Source: an uncultured Caulobacterales bacterium (GTDB taxonomy: Bacteria > Pseudomonadota > Alphaproteobacteria > Caulobacterales > Caulobacteraceae). Taken from it: a stretch of DNA of 64,000 nucleotides. Position 1 is the stretch's first letter. The number at the start of each line of letters is the position of its first letter. Position numbers and translations under genes: made by a program. The notes beneath the pieces were generated by a model, which saw only the letters and a list, made by a program, of their open reading frames with translations, was not told where the DNA came from and made no database searches. Shown in pieces: positions 44,434 to 53,888 of this stretch. The stretch is taken from contig CAIUMD010000098.1 in the NCBI GenBank assembly GCA_903900155.1, forward strand, positions 1 to 64,000, read 5' to 3'.

Positions 44434-46032
44434 TCAGTTCGTCGGCTCGGCCTTGTCCAGCACCGGCGCGCCCGCCGCCGGCTGGTGCGAGCGCAGGGGC
44501 AGGGCGGGAATCATCAGGATCGCCACCAGGCCCGCGGCGATCACGAACAGGGCCGCGACCATCACGCCGCTGACGGCGTTGATCAGCGCGCCTTGCAGCA
44601 CCGGATCGGCCCGGGCGGCCTTGCCTTGCGCGGCGGCCTGGACGGCCATGCCTTCCAGCTTGCCGAGATCCAGGCCGCCGCCCGGCAGGCTGGCCAGGCG
44701 GGCGGTCAGCATGGCGCCGGCCAGGGCCGCGCCGACGGTCGAGCCGATCTGGCGGAAAAACTGGTTGGAGCTGGTCGCCACCCCGATGTCGCGGGGATCG
44801 ACGGCGTTCTGGGTGGCGATGTTGAAGAGGCTCTGGCCCGGGCCCAGGCCCAGGCCGACAAAGGCCAACAGGGCGCACAGCAGGGGCAGGCTTTGGATCT
44901 TGGACAGGTCGTGCAGCAGGAACACCGCGACGAGCAGGATCACCGCGCCGCCGACCATGAACGGCTTGTACTTCCCGGTCTTGCTGACCATCTGGCCGGC
45001 GATCGTGCTGGAGATGATCAGGCCGGCCATCAGGGGCAGCATGGTCATGCCGCTGATCGTGGCCGGCACGCCCCGGCCCAGCTGCAGGAACAGCGGCAAG
45101 AACATCACCACGCCCATGAAAGCCATCGAGATCAGGAAGCCCGCCGTATTGGCGGTGGTGAACACCTTGTTCTGGAACAGGTGCATGGGGAGGATTGGGT
45201 TCGACACCTTGGTCTCGACATAGACGAAGGCGGCCAGCGACACGGCGGCCAGGGCGAACAGGCCCAGGCTCTGCGGCGAGCGCCAGGCGAAGTTGTGGCC
45301 GCCCAAGCTGAGCGCCAGCAGCAGCGGCACGAAGGCGGCGATCAAGAGGGCCGCGCCCAGGAAGTCGATCTTGCCCGAGCGGCGGTGCTCCAGCGGCGGC
45401 ATCTTTACGATGACCATGAACAGCGAGAGCAGGCTGAGCGGCAGGTTGACGTAGAACACCCAGCGCCAGCCGGCGACCGTGTGGGTTCCGATCTGCACCG
45501 TGCCGTGGTCGGTGAAATAGCCGCCGATGATCGGGCCCAGCACGCTGGCCAGGCCGAACACCGAGCCGAAGACGCCGGCGAACTTGCCCCGCTCGCGCGG
45601 CGGATAGAGGTCGGCGATGATGGCGAAGGCGGTGGTGAACAGGGCCCCGCCGCCGATGCCCTGCAGGGCGCGGAACACGATCAGCTGGACCATGCCGGGC
45701 ATGCCCACCACCGTGCCGAACTCGCCCGCCAGGCCCGACAGCCACGAGCCGGCCAGGAAGATGGTGATGCCGGTGATCAGCACGGGCTTGCGCCCGAAGA
45801 TGTCGCCCAGCTTGCCCCAGATCGGCACCATGACCGTCGAGGTCAGCAGATAGGCCGTGGTCACCCACGAATAGAGATTAAGGCCGTTCAGCTCGGAGAT
45901 GATGCGCGGCATCGCCGTCGAGACGATGGTCTGGTCCAGCGCGCTGAGCAGGAACACGATCATCAGCGCGGCCAGGGTCAGGCGGCGCTCGGCGTCAGAG
46001 AATGCCTGGGGGATAGAGGTCTGGGAGGTCAT
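44434..46032 (-). CDS. DHA2-family multidrug MFS exporter (EmrB/QacA type, 14 helices)
   Basis: A 532-residue proton-linked drug exporter. Motif D1 is in helix 1 (FLLSALDQTIVSTAMPRI), motif A in GKLGDIFGRKPVLI, and the antiporter motif C region in FGLASVLGPIIGGYF. Fourteen hydrophobic segments fit DHA2. The C-terminal tail is Ala/Pro-rich and soluble. It is convergent with priA with only three bases between the stops, and it follows terC by 66 bases in the same direction. No dedicated membrane-fusion partner (EmrA) lies beside it, so it may work alone or with another adaptor. Confidence 0.92.
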   Translation of the reverse strand: MTSQTSIPQAFSDAERRLTLAALMIVFLLSALDQTIVSTAMPRIISELNGLNLYSWVTTAYLLTSTVMVPIWGKLGDIFGRKPVLITGITIFLAGSWLSGLAGEFGTVVGMPGMVQLIVFRALQGIGGGALFTTAFAIIADLYPPRERGKFAGVFGSVFGLASVLGPIIGGYFTDHGTVQIGTHTVAGWRWVFYVNLPLSLLSLFMVIVKMPPLEHRRSGKIDFLGAALLIAAFVPLLLALSLGGHNFAWRSPQSLGLFALAAVSLAAFVYVETKVSNPILPMHLFQNKVFTTANTAGFLISMAFMGVVMFLPLFLQLGRGVPATISGMTMLPLMAGLIISSTIAGQMVSKTGKYKPFMVGGAVILLVAVFLLHDLSKIQSLPLLCALLAFVGLGLGPGQSLFNIATQNAVDPRDIGVATSSNQFFRQIGSTVGAALAGAMLTARLASLPGGGLDLGKLEGMAVQAAAQGKAARADPVLQGALINAVSGVMVAALFVIAAGLVAILMIPALPLRSHQPAAGAPVLDKAEPTN

Positions 46033-46098
46033 CAGGGCCTTGGGAGCATGATAGCCGGGGTCGCCGACCTATCACGCCCCCAAGACGGGATGTAGGGG

Positions 46099-46887
46099 TC
46101 AGTGGTCTTTCTTCGTCCCGCGCTTGCGGGCCATCATGTTCAGGCCCTCGACGCCGGCCGAGAAGGCCATGGCGGTATAGATGTAGCCCTTGGGCACGTG
46201 GGCGCCGAAGCCCTCGGCGATCAGCACGGTGCCGATCATCAGCAGGAAGCCCAGGGCCAGCATCACCACGGTCGGGTTGTTGTTGATGAAGTTGGCCAGC
46301 GGGTCGGCGGCCAGCAGCATCACGGTCACGGCGATGATCACGGCGGCCACCATGATCGGCAGGTGCTCGGTCATGCCCACGGCGGTCAGGATCGAGTCGA
46401 TCGAGAACACCAGGTCCAGCAGGATGATCTGGAAGATCGCCGAGCCGACGTTCGAGATCACGACCGTGGCCTTGTCCTTCTCCAGCACGTCGTCGCTCTT
46501 GCCTGGGTCGACCGTGTGGTGGATCTCCTTGGTCGCCTTCCAGATCAGGAAGACGCCGCCGGCGATCAGGATCAGGTCGCGCCACGAGAAGGCGGTCTCG
46601 AAGCCCGGCTCGCCGTACGAACCGACGGGGCCGGTGACGCCGAGGTCAAAGACCGGCGCGGTCAGGCCGACGATGAAGGCGATGGTCGACAGCAAGACAA
46701 GGCGCATGATCAGCGCCAGCGAGATGCCGATGCGACGCACCTTCTGCCGGTGCTCTTCCGGCAGCTTGTTCGACAGGATCGAAATGAAGACCAGGTTGTC
46801 GATCCCCAGGACCACTTCCATCACCACCAGGGTCACCAGGGCGGCCCAGGCGGCGGGGTCCGCGGCCAGGCTAAGGAGTTCGTTCAT
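46099..46887 (-). CDS. TerC-family integral membrane protein
   Basis: A 262-residue membrane protein of the TerC/YoaE/YgdQ group, seven to nine helices. The hallmark acidic membrane motifs are present: [16 protein letters not shown] near residue 25 and [16 protein letters not shown] near 155. Members export manganese, helping metalloenzyme loading of exported proteins, or are linked to tellurite resistance. No CBS or CorC domain is attached. Its upstream region (46888-47017) has alternating CGCGTACGCGTACATGTA sequence but no manganese riboswitch that I can recognise. Confidence 0.9.
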   Translation of the reverse strand: MNELLSLAADPAAWAALVTLVVMEVVLGIDNLVFISILSNKLPEEHRQKVRRIGISLALIMRLVLLSTIAFIVGLTAPVFDLGVTGPVGSYGEPGFETAFSWRDLILIAGGVFLIWKATKEIHHTVDPGKSDDVLEKDKATVVISNVGSAIFQIILLDLVFSIDSILTAVGMTEHLPIMVAAVIIAVTVMLLAADPLANFINNNPTVVMLALGFLLMIGTVLIAEGFGAHVPKGYIYTAMAFSAGVEGLNMMARKRGTKKDH

Positions 46888-47017
46888 CGGTCCTCTCTAT
46901 GGTTGTCAGACAAGCCATCGTTTCGCGTACGCGTACATGTAACACAGCGAGATAGGTGGGTAACGCTGATCTTTCCACCGTGGGGATGGAGGGACGGACC
47001 CTCAAGGAACGACGTCA

Positions 47018-48115
47018 ATGCAAGACGGCGCGCATATCAAGCCCCTGACCGCTCTCCGGTTCTTCGCCGCCTTCTGGGTGGTGCTGTTCCACTATTGGCC
47101 CAAGCTGGACGTCGGTTTCACGCCGGCGATCGCCACCAAGGGCTATCTGGGCGTCGAGGCCTTCTTCGTGCTGTCGGGCTTCATCCTGTGCCACGTCTAT
47201 CTGAGCGGCTTCGGGGAGGGTCGGTTCCGCTACGGTGATTTCCTGTGGAATCGGCTGGCGCGGGTCTATCCGCTGCACCTGGCCACCCTGGTCGGCGTCG
47301 GGGCCATGGCGTTCGCCGGCGCGATCGCGGGTTTGAACGTCGATCCCAACATCCTGTCGTGGAAGGCCCTGCCGGCCAATCTGCTGCTGGTCCATGCCTG
47401 GGGCTTCGCGCCCGTAGCGGGCTGGAACCACGCCTCATGGTCGATCTCGGCCGAGTGGTTCGCCTACCTGACCTTCCCCGCCTTCGCCTTCGCCGCCTGG
47501 AAGCTGCGGGCGCGTCCCGTGGCCGCCGTGCTGGGCGCCCTGGCCTTCATCGCCGTGCTCTATCCGGCCTTCCAGGCGCTGGCCGGCTTCCCGCTGACCG
47601 ACGCCACCATCCAATGGGGCGCGCTGCGGATCGTGCCGTGCTTCGCCTTCGGCTGCGCCCTGCACGCCCTGTGGCGTTCGGACCGATTCCCTACTCGACT
47701 CAGCGGCTACGGCGCCGCTCTATTGGGCATGGCCACGCTTGGCGCCGTGCAATTTGGCGCCCCCGATCTGGTCATCGTGATGCTTTTGGGAGGCCTGATT
47801 TTTAACCTGGCGAGCCTCGCCAAGGGCGGTTTCGAGTTTGCTGGACAGTCAGTCTTCGTCTATCTCGGCGAGATCAGCTACTCGACCTACATGATCTGTA
47901 TCCCGTGGAAGATCTTGGCCATAAATGCCGCGATCAAGATGCTCAATATCGACGGAGACAAGTTGCCGCTTCTGGTCTGGGTCGCTATTGTCGCCGCGCT
48001 GGTCCCGCTGTCGGCGATCTCGTATCATGTCATTGAAAGTCCGTGCCGCGAACGCATGAAGACCTGGGCGTCCGGCTGGAAACGGCGCCGCTTGGCGCTC
48101 GCAGGTGCGGCATAA
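47018..48115 (+). CDS. Acyltransferase 3 family membrane protein (OafA/YrhL type)
   Basis: A 365-residue membrane O-acyltransferase with about ten helices. The family start IKPLTALRFFAAFWVVLFHY contains the conserved RF and His of the active site, followed by GYLGVEAFFVLSGFIL and WNRLARVYPLHL. The C-terminal SGNT hydrolase domain found in some members is absent. It would transfer acetyl or similar groups to a surface glycan or lipid. The last 400 bases use noticeably fewer GC-rich codons than the first part. It precedes a CHAP-domain gene by 67 bases. Confidence 0.92.
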   Translation: MQDGAHIKPLTALRFFAAFWVVLFHYWPKLDVGFTPAIATKGYLGVEAFFVLSGFILCHVYLSGFGEGRFRYGDFLWNRLARVYPLHLATLVGVGAMAFAGAIAGLNVDPNILSWKALPANLLLVHAWGFAPVAGWNHASWSISAEWFAYLTFPAFAFAAWKLRARPVAAVLGALAFIAVLYPAFQALAGFPLTDATIQWGALRIVPCFAFGCALHALWRSDRFPTRLSGYGAALLGMATLGAVQFGAPDLVIVMLLGGLIFNLASLAKGGFEFAGQSVFVYLGEISYSTYMICIPWKILAINAAIKMLNIDGDKLPLLVWVAIVAALVPLSAISYHVIESPCRERMKTWASGWKRRRLALAGAA

Positions 48116-48182
48116 ACACTCTTTTCACCAGTCGCTGGCAGGGTTATCCCTTAACCCAGTGACGCGGGGGAGTACCCACAGC

Positions 48183-48887
48183 ATGACGAAACGGACGAGG
48201 GCCCTTCTGGGTTCCCTGGCCGCTGCCGCCATGATCAGCTTTGCGCCGGTGACGGCCAATGCTGACGGCTATTGGCAGTGCGTGCCGTTCGCGCGTCTGA
48301 TGTCGGGCATCCAGATCTTCGGCGACGCCCGCACGTGGTGGTCGCAGGCCGCGGGCAAGTACGATACCGGCTCGGTTCCCAAGATCGGCTCGGTCCTCTC
48401 GTTCAAGCCGACCGCCCGCATGAACCTCGGCCACGTGGCCTTCGTCAGCCAGGTGCTCACCGACCGGGTCATCCAGGTCACCCACGCCAACTGGTCGATC
48501 ATCGAAGGCGATCGCGGCCAGATCGAAAAGGACGTCACCGTCGTCGACGTCTCGCCCAACGGCGACTGGACGCAGGTCAAGGTCTGGTACGACCCGATCC
48601 GCGACCTCGGCACCAGCGTCTATCCGACCAACGGCTTCATCTACCAGGACGCCCAGGCGACCAAGATCGCCGTCGCGACCAGCAAGATCGCCATGGCCCA
48701 GAACGCCGTGGTCTCGGCCGCCAAGCAGGCCGCCAACCAGGTCGCCAACTCGGTCCGTTCCTCGCCGCTGGACATCATCGGCCAGGCCGCCGACTCGACC
48801 GATCGTATCGCCGCCCTGCTGGACGCCGCCGCCAATGGTGGTTCGTCGTCGAGCGACAGCAGCAACAAGCAGAACGCCCCTCGCTAA
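48183..48887 (+). CDS. Exported CHAP-domain protein (putative peptidoglycan amidase/endopeptidase)
   Basis: A 234-residue secreted protein with signal peptide (LLGSLAAAAMISFAPVTANA) and a CHAP domain: the catalytic Cys in YWQCVPFARLMSGIQI and the His in NLGHVAFVSQVL, then HANWS. After the domain there is a helical Ala/Gln-rich tail and a Ser-rich end. CHAP enzymes cleave peptidoglycan peptides or stem amide bonds. Start ATG 48183 was chosen because it places the signal peptide first and has GGGGGAG upstream. It follows the acyltransferase in the same direction, which fits a cell-envelope theme. Confidence 0.88.
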   Translation: MTKRTRALLGSLAAAAMISFAPVTANADGYWQCVPFARLMSGIQIFGDARTWWSQAAGKYDTGSVPKIGSVLSFKPTARMNLGHVAFVSQVLTDRVIQVTHANWSIIEGDRGQIEKDVTVVDVSPNGDWTQVKVWYDPIRDLGTSVYPTNGFIYQDAQATKIAVATSKIAMAQNAVVSAAKQAANQVANSVRSSPLDIIGQAADSTDRIAALLDAAANGGSSSSDSSNKQNAPR

Positions 48888-48942
48888 GTCGAGCGCGTTG
48901 ACCTTGAGCACGGGCCGGGGCACACCCGGCCATGCGCGTCAG

Positions 48943-48985
48943 GCGAAAGTGTAAGCGGTTTCGCCGATTGGACGCGCTCCTCTAG
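48943..48985 (+). repeat. Small palindromic repeat (GAAAGTGTRAGCGGTTTC type), copy 2
   Basis: GCGAAA (48943-48948) and TTTCGC close the loop GTGTAAGCGG; ACGCG and CTAG follow as in copy 1 (23905-23948). The G-C closing pair replaces C-G in copy 1. Confidence 0.75.
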
Positions 48986-48989
48986 GGGA

Positions 48990-49013
48990 AGAGCCTGTCT
49001 CAGGACAGGCTCT
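48990..49013 (+). terminator. Strong 10-bp hairpin before corA
   Basis: AGAGCCTGTC (48990-48999) and GACAGGCTCT (49004-49013) form a perfect stem with loop TCAG. There is no T run, so termination is doubtful; it lies 15 bases before the corA start and could affect its translation or end the upstream transcript. Confidence 0.4.
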
Positions 49014-49028
49014 AGCGAGGGCGCGAGC

Positions 49029-49988
49029 ATGCTCAGAATTCTCCGTCACGGCGCGCCGGGCTTCGAAGCCGGCGGCTTGTCGCCTGACTGGCGCGTGCCC
49101 GGCGACGCGGTCTGGATCGAGCTGGTCGACCCCACCCGCGCCGAGGAAGTCGCCGTCGAGCAGTCGATCGGCCTGCTGCTGCCCACCCGCGAAGAGATGG
49201 CCGAGATCGAGGCTTCCTCGCGCCTGTACCAGGAGGACGGCGGCACGTTCATGACCGCCACGGTGCTGGTCAATGCCGACGGCGACCTGCCGACCGCCGC
49301 CCCCGTGACCTTCGTCCTGGCCGGCCAGCGCCTGGTCACCATCCGTTATGTCGAGCCGCGCGCCTTCTCGGTGTTCGCCGCCCAGGCCGAGCGCCAGCCC
49401 AGCCTGTGCCCCAACGGCCTGCAGACCTTCCTCGGTTTGCTGGACGCCATCGTCGACCGCACCGCCGACATCCTCGAGCGCACTGCCGCCGAGGTCGAGG
49501 TGCAGTCTCGCGCCATCTTCGGCCGCCCGCGCGGCGCGGCCTTCGAGCAGATCCTCAACCGCCTGGGCAAGGCCCAGAACATCAACGCCAAGGCCCGCGA
49601 CAGCCTGGTCAGCCTGGCCCGCCTGCTCAGCTTCGCGGCCCTGGCCGAGCAGTTCGGCGGCTCCAAGGACCTGCGCGATCACCTGAAATCGCTGCAGCGC
49701 GACGTCCAGTCGATCACCGACCACTCCAGCTACCTGGCGGGTAACATCACCTTCCTGCTCGACGCGGCCCTGGGGCTGATCAACATCGAGCAGAACTCGA
49801 TCTTCAAGGTGTTCTCGGTGTTCTCGGTGATCTTCCTGCCGCCGACCCTGGTCGCGGGGATCTACGGGATGAACTTCGTCCATATGCCCGAGCTGCGCTG
49901 GCTGGAGGGCTATCCCATGGCGCTGGGCATCATGATCCTGGCCGCCTTGGCCCCGCTGCTGTGGTTCCGCCGCAAGGGGTGGCTCTAA
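49029..49988 (+). CDS. corA: CorA-family magnesium/divalent cation transporter
   Basis: A 319-residue 2-TM-GxN channel. The N-terminal cytoplasmic alpha/beta domain (residues 1-200) leads to the long stalk helix (LARLLSFAALAEQFGGSKDL), two C-terminal membrane helices and the selectivity motif G280-M281-N282 in YGMNFVHMPEL. The basic tail WFRRKGWL closes the gate ring. Start ATG 49029. It stands alone between repeats on one side and the pentapeptide gene on the other. It could carry Mg2+, Ni2+ or Co2+; the motif does not discriminate. Confidence 0.94.
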   Translation: MLRILRHGAPGFEAGGLSPDWRVPGDAVWIELVDPTRAEEVAVEQSIGLLLPTREEMAEIEASSRLYQEDGGTFMTATVLVNADGDLPTAAPVTFVLAGQRLVTIRYVEPRAFSVFAAQAERQPSLCPNGLQTFLGLLDAIVDRTADILERTAAEVEVQSRAIFGRPRGAAFEQILNRLGKAQNINAKARDSLVSLARLLSFAALAEQFGGSKDLRDHLKSLQRDVQSITDHSSYLAGNITFLLDAALGLINIEQNSIFKVFSVFSVIFLPPTLVAGIYGMNFVHMPELRWLEGYPMALGIMILAALAPLLWFRRKGWL

Positions 49989-50117
49989 GAAATCGAGATT
50001 TCAGATTCCACGACTTTCCGCCGTGCTCTGAACCATTGCTTAAAGACGATGTGACACGGTGGACGACGTTTCCCGCGTATCCCGTCCACCCTGTCCGAGC
50101 GTTCCCAAGACCGCACG

Positions 50118-51347
50118 ATGCCGCCCGCGTCTTCACGCCCCAGCCTGATCCGCAACCTCCACGCTTCGGTGGTGCGTGAGGTGCTGGACGCGCATGCGCG
50201 GTATATCAAGGGTTTGCCGAAGGGCCGTCGGGCCGTCCTGCAATATGTGAACCTCAACAATTACGAGCTGGACGGCGCCGATCTTTCCGAGGCCGACCTG
50301 ACCGGCGCCCTGCTGGGCGGGGCCTCGCTGCGCGGGACCAAGCTGACGCGGGCCACGCTGTACGGCACGGATCTTCGTGACTCCGACCTTCGCGACGCCG
50401 ACCTGTCTCGCTGCGACATGCGCGGCGCCTGCCTGCGCGGCGCGAACCTGGGCGGGGCGAATCTGGCCAATTGCGACCTGCGTGAAGGCGTCACCGCCGT
50501 GCAGGACGACGAGAAGGGCCTGCGGATCCTGCAACACTCCAAGCGTCCGGGCGAGCTGGACTACGCCATGCTGCAAGGCGCCAACCTGAACGGCGCTCAG
50601 ATGTCGGGGGCGTTCGCGCGCCAGGCCGATTTCACCGACGCTGATCTCTCCAACGTCACGCTGCAAGGCGCCAAGCTGACCAAGGCCTGCATGGACGGAG
50701 CGAACCTGTCGGGAGCCAACCTGCACAATGCCGAGATGTCCCAGGTGTCGCTGCGCCGCGCGGTGATGGTGGGCGTCGACGTCAGCGGCGCGGATCTGCG
50801 CGACGCCGACCTGACCGAGGTGCTGCGCGCCCCGCCGCCGATCATCTATGTCGACGACCAACCCCTGCACGAGGTGCTGGAGGCCCATGAGCTATTCTGC
50901 GAGACCGATGGCCGCGATGGCAAGGTCGGGGTGCTGTCCGACGTCGACTTCCGCCCGCTCAAGCGCCTGAAGGATCGCAAGCTGTCGGGCCTGTTCGCGC
51001 CCAAGGCGGTGCTCTTCGGCATGGACCTGGAAGGCGTCCAGTTGCAGGGCGCGAACCTGGCCGGGGCCGACCTGCGCGGGGCCAAGCTTAAGGGAGCGGA
51101 CCTGCGCGGCGCGCGCCTGATGGATGCGCAGATGTCGCGCGCCGACCTGACCAACGCCAAGCTGGGCCCGCTGAAGATCGCCGAGAACCGGGTGATCCGC
51201 ACCGACCTGACCCGCGCCGTGCTGCGCGGCGCTAATCTGCGGGGCGCCAGCGCTCCGCGCGCCCGCTTCATCGAGGCTGACCTCTCCAGCGCCAAGCTGG
51301 ACGGCGCCGACCTGACCGGCGCCGAGATGCCGGCGCGCGGCGCCTAG
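50118..51347 (+). CDS. Pentapeptide-repeat protein
   Basis: A 409-residue protein with two blocks of A(D/N)LxX repeats: residues 54-125 (ADLSEADLTGALLGGASL and on) and about 150-235, then a third block around 305-405 (ANLAGADLRGAKLKGADL). They are separated by a non-repeat insert of about 65 residues (LHEVLEAHELFCETDGRDG). Such right-handed quadrilateral beta-helices mimic DNA in gyrase-protecting Qnr proteins, but many have unknown roles. No membrane segment or enzyme domain is visible. Its TAG stop lies inside a palindromic repeat. Start ATG 50118 has no strong ribosome site. Confidence 0.9.
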   Translation: MPPASSRPSLIRNLHASVVREVLDAHARYIKGLPKGRRAVLQYVNLNNYELDGADLSEADLTGALLGGASLRGTKLTRATLYGTDLRDSDLRDADLSRCDMRGACLRGANLGGANLANCDLREGVTAVQDDEKGLRILQHSKRPGELDYAMLQGANLNGAQMSGAFARQADFTDADLSNVTLQGAKLTKACMDGANLSGANLHNAEMSQVSLRRAVMVGVDVSGADLRDADLTEVLRAPPPIIYVDDQPLHEVLEAHELFCETDGRDGKVGVLSDVDFRPLKRLKDRKLSGLFAPKAVLFGMDLEGVQLQGANLAGADLRGAKLKGADLRGARLMDAQMSRADLTNAKLGPLKIAENRVIRTDLTRAVLRGANLRGASAPRARFIEADLSSAKLDGADLTGAEMPARGA

Positions 51348-51449
51348 AGCCCTTTCCGATCTGATCGAAACGATCAGTCGGATAAAAAGGGCGCTAAATC
51401 AAAGACCTGGAGCATTTCACCGATCCGTTCGGATCGGAAAATGCTCTAG
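51344..51449. repeat. 106-bp mosaic palindromic repeat overlapping a stop codon
   Basis: Ends are CTAGAGC (51344-51350) and GCTCTAG (51443-51449), perfect inverted copies. Inside are CTGATCG AAA CGATCAG and GATCCG TT CGGATC, each a small palindrome. The stop codon of the pentapeptide gene is part of the left end. A further imperfect palindrome (TGTCATCCCGC...GCGGAGTGACA) lies just beyond at about 51456-51482. Confidence 0.75.
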
Positions 51450-51561
51450 CCTGCTGTCATCCCGCCGTGTGCGGAGTGACATGTTCCCGACAACTGACGT
51501 CGCCACGCTGCCCGATGGGGGATGACGACCGTCACGGCGTCAATGGTCGTGGAGGCAAGAT

Positions 51562-52302
51562 ATGGTCCTTATGCTCGCGGCAGGCGGGGCGCTGGAGACG
51601 CCGGCGTTCACCGCTCCGACGATGACGCAGGACCGGACGGTGCTGGGCGTCGCCGTGCTCAGCGTCCCCCGCTATCAGGGATCGAATCGCTATCGCCTGG
51701 TCGCCGTGCCGGTGATCGAGCTGCGCTATGGCCGGTTCTTCGCCAATCCGCGCAAGGGGATCGGCTATCAGCTGATCAAGGCCCACGGGCTGACGGTGTC
51801 GGCGGCGGCGACCTATGTTCGCGGCTATCGCCAGGCGGACGCACCGGTAGGGATCGGACGCCTGGCCAGCGGCGTAGGCGCGCGGGCCGCGATCGACTAC
51901 AAGCGACAGGGCGTCCGCCTGACCCTGGGGGCGACCAAGGTCCTGTCCGGCGGCGTCGACGGCGTCCTGGTCGACGGCGGCGTCGGGGTCTCCATCCCGC
52001 TCTCCCAGCGCCTGATGCTGATGCCCGCCGTTTCGGCGACCTGGGCCGACCGCAGCTACAACGATCGTTATTTCGGCGTGACCGCGGTTCAGTCCGCCGC
52101 CTCGGGCCTGCCCGTCTTCCATCCGGGCGGCGGGATCAAGGACGTTACGGCGACGCTGGCGGCCGTCTATCGCCTGGACGAGCGGATCAGCCTCATGGCG
52201 ACCGGCGCGTTCGGCAACATCGTCGGCGACGTCGAGGATAGTCCGATCGTCAGGGATCGGGCGCAAACCTCGGCTGTCGTCTCGGTGACCTACCGCTTCT
52301 GA
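51562..52302 (+). CDS. MipA/OmpV family outer-membrane protein
   Basis: A 246-residue beta-barrel protein. It shows MipA/OmpV traits: VLGVAVLSVPRYQGSNRYR near the start, PVIELRYGRFFANPRKGIGY, VSIPLSQRLMLMPAVSATWA and NDRYFGVTAVQSAASGLPVF, ending AVVSVTYRF with the terminal Phe. MipA in E. coli scaffolds murein synthase and hydrolase; other OmpV proteins affect antibiotic sensitivity. GGAGG six bases before ATG 51562 supports this start, yet the signal peptide is short and lacks positive charge (MVLMLAAGGALETPAFTA), so export should be treated with some caution. Confidence 0.85.
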   Translation: MVLMLAAGGALETPAFTAPTMTQDRTVLGVAVLSVPRYQGSNRYRLVAVPVIELRYGRFFANPRKGIGYQLIKAHGLTVSAAATYVRGYRQADAPVGIGRLASGVGARAAIDYKRQGVRLTLGATKVLSGGVDGVLVDGGVGVSIPLSQRLMLMPAVSATWADRSYNDRYFGVTAVQSAASGLPVFHPGGGIKDVTATLAAVYRLDERISLMATGAFGNIVGDVEDSPIVRDRAQTSAVVSVTYRF

Positions 52303-52376
52303 CACGGCTTTGGGCGAGAAGCCTTGCGGTGAACATTAACCTTGGTGTTGATGCACGCGAGCTTCTGGAGTGTTCG

Positions 52377-53804
52377 ATGTCGCGTCTGTCCTGGATCACC
52401 GCCGCCGCCGGCGCGTTGGCCCTTACCGCCTTGGCCGGGTGCGCCCAGGCGGGCGCGCCGCGCTTCGAGAGGACGGCCTGCGCCGGCGACTACAAGGACG
52501 TCGATCTCAAGGTCGACTGCGGCGCCCTGATCGTCGACGAGACGCGCGGCGATCCCAAGACCCGCCGCATCAAGGTGGCCGTGGCCATCGTCCGCGCCGC
52601 CCAGCCCAAGGCCGGCCTGCCGCCGGTGGTCTATCTGCACGGCGGTCCCGGCGGTTCGGCCCTGAAGGGCCTGCCGCGTTTGCTCAAGAGCAAGACCTCG
52701 CGCGAGTTCGTGGCGGCCGACCAGGACTGGATCTTCATCGACCAGCGCGGCGGGGGCCTGTCGGATCCGAACCTGGACTGCCCGGGCGCGACCCTGACCG
52801 ACGCCGGCCCGCCCTCGCAAAAGGACGCCGGCGGCATCGTCGCCTGCCTGAAGGCCTTCCAGGCCAAGGGCGTGAACCTGTCGCGCTACAACGCCGTCGA
52901 GGTGGCCCAGGACGTCCAGGACCTGCGCCAGGTGCTGAAGCTGCCGCTGATCGACCTCTATGGCGGCTCGTACGGCACCCGCATTGAGGCGGCGATCCAG
53001 ACCCATGCGCCGCAGGGCGTGCGGGCTGTGGTCCAGGACTCGCCCTGGCCGCCCGAGGCCGACTGGACCGTCGGCGGTCCGGCCATGGTCTCCAGCTCGA
53101 TCGACATCGTTATGGCCAAGTGCGCGGTCGTGGCCGAGTGCGCCAAGCGCTATCCCGACCTGAAGGCCAAGCTGGCCGTGGTCGCCGAGCGCTGGCTGGC
53201 GGGGCCTCAGACCATTGGCGGCAAGACCTACACGGCCGACGACCTGGGCGGCTACCTGATGGACGCCAGCTACTTCACCGCCGGCGTGCTGCCGCGCGAC
53301 CTTTGGAAGATCATCCAGGGCGACGTCTCGCCGGTCGAGGGTTTCGTCGAGAGCCGCGACTACTACAGCGAGGGCCAGTTCATGACCCATCTGTGCAAGG
53401 AAGAGATCCCGTTCGAAAATCGGGCCGACGTCGCCAAGGGCACGGAGAACGATCCGGTCGCCCGCCTGATGGTGGTCTCGATGCAGCGCATCCACGACGT
53501 CTGCAAGGCCATCGATGTCGGCGCCATCTCGCCGGTCGAGCAGCAGCCGGTGAAGACCGCCATCCCGACCCTGTTCCTGGCCGCCGAGATCGATCCGGGC
53601 TGCCCGCCCGAGCTGACCAAGGCCGCGTCGAAGGGCTATCAGGGCTCGCAGGTGGTGATCGTCACCAACGCCACCCATGGCGTTTCCCGCAACAGTCCCT
53701 GCGCCCGCCAGGCGATCCGCAACTTCTTCCAGGACCCGACCAAGCCGGTCGATCGCAGCTGCCTGCCAGCGGCCGATACGCCGATGACCTTTACGTACGA
53801 GTAG
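52377..53804 (+). CDS. TAP-type alpha/beta hydrolase lipoprotein
   Basis: A 475-residue serine hydrolase of the tripeptidyl aminopeptidase-like group. It has a lipobox (LTALAGC, Cys near residue 21), the oxyanion loop VVYLHGGPGGSALKG (about 83-97), FIDQRGGGLSDPN, the nucleophile elbow YGGSYGTR (about 200-207), and the C-terminal TAP domain with Asp in AAEIDPGCPP and His in NATHGVSR. The catalytic triad looks complete. Start ATG 52377 has GGAG upstream; an earlier in-frame ATG at 52329 would bury the signal peptide. It precedes opgG by 84 bases and may act in the same envelope compartment; the substrate is unknown. Confidence 0.9.
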   Translation: MSRLSWITAAAGALALTALAGCAQAGAPRFERTACAGDYKDVDLKVDCGALIVDETRGDPKTRRIKVAVAIVRAAQPKAGLPPVVYLHGGPGGSALKGLPRLLKSKTSREFVAADQDWIFIDQRGGGLSDPNLDCPGATLTDAGPPSQKDAGGIVACLKAFQAKGVNLSRYNAVEVAQDVQDLRQVLKLPLIDLYGGSYGTRIEAAIQTHAPQGVRAVVQDSPWPPEADWTVGGPAMVSSSIDIVMAKCAVVAECAKRYPDLKAKLAVVAERWLAGPQTIGGKTYTADDLGGYLMDASYFTAGVLPRDLWKIIQGDVSPVEGFVESRDYYSEGQFMTHLCKEEIPFENRADVAKGTENDPVARLMVVSMQRIHDVCKAIDVGAISPVEQQPVKTAIPTLFLAAEIDPGCPPELTKAASKGYQGSQVVIVTNATHGVSRNSPCARQAIRNFFQDPTKPVDRSCLPAADTPMTFTYE

Positions 53805-53888
53805 GCATCCAGCAACAAACCTGAACCATTTTCGCCTTGAATCCCTTTTAGCAGCGCCGCGCTCCGCCGACGCCGCTGTGAGGACTTC

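Noticed and set aside
46888-47017. Possible manganese (yybP-ykoY) riboswitch upstream of the terC gene
   Set aside because: The leader lacks the conserved loop elements I would expect; only a short alternating CGCGTACGCGTACATGTA tract is visible.
50058-50090. Inverted repeat GGTGGACG/CGTCCACC before the pentapeptide gene
   Set aside because: An 8-bp GC-rich match with 17 bases between is not remarkable at this base composition and has no supporting promoter element.
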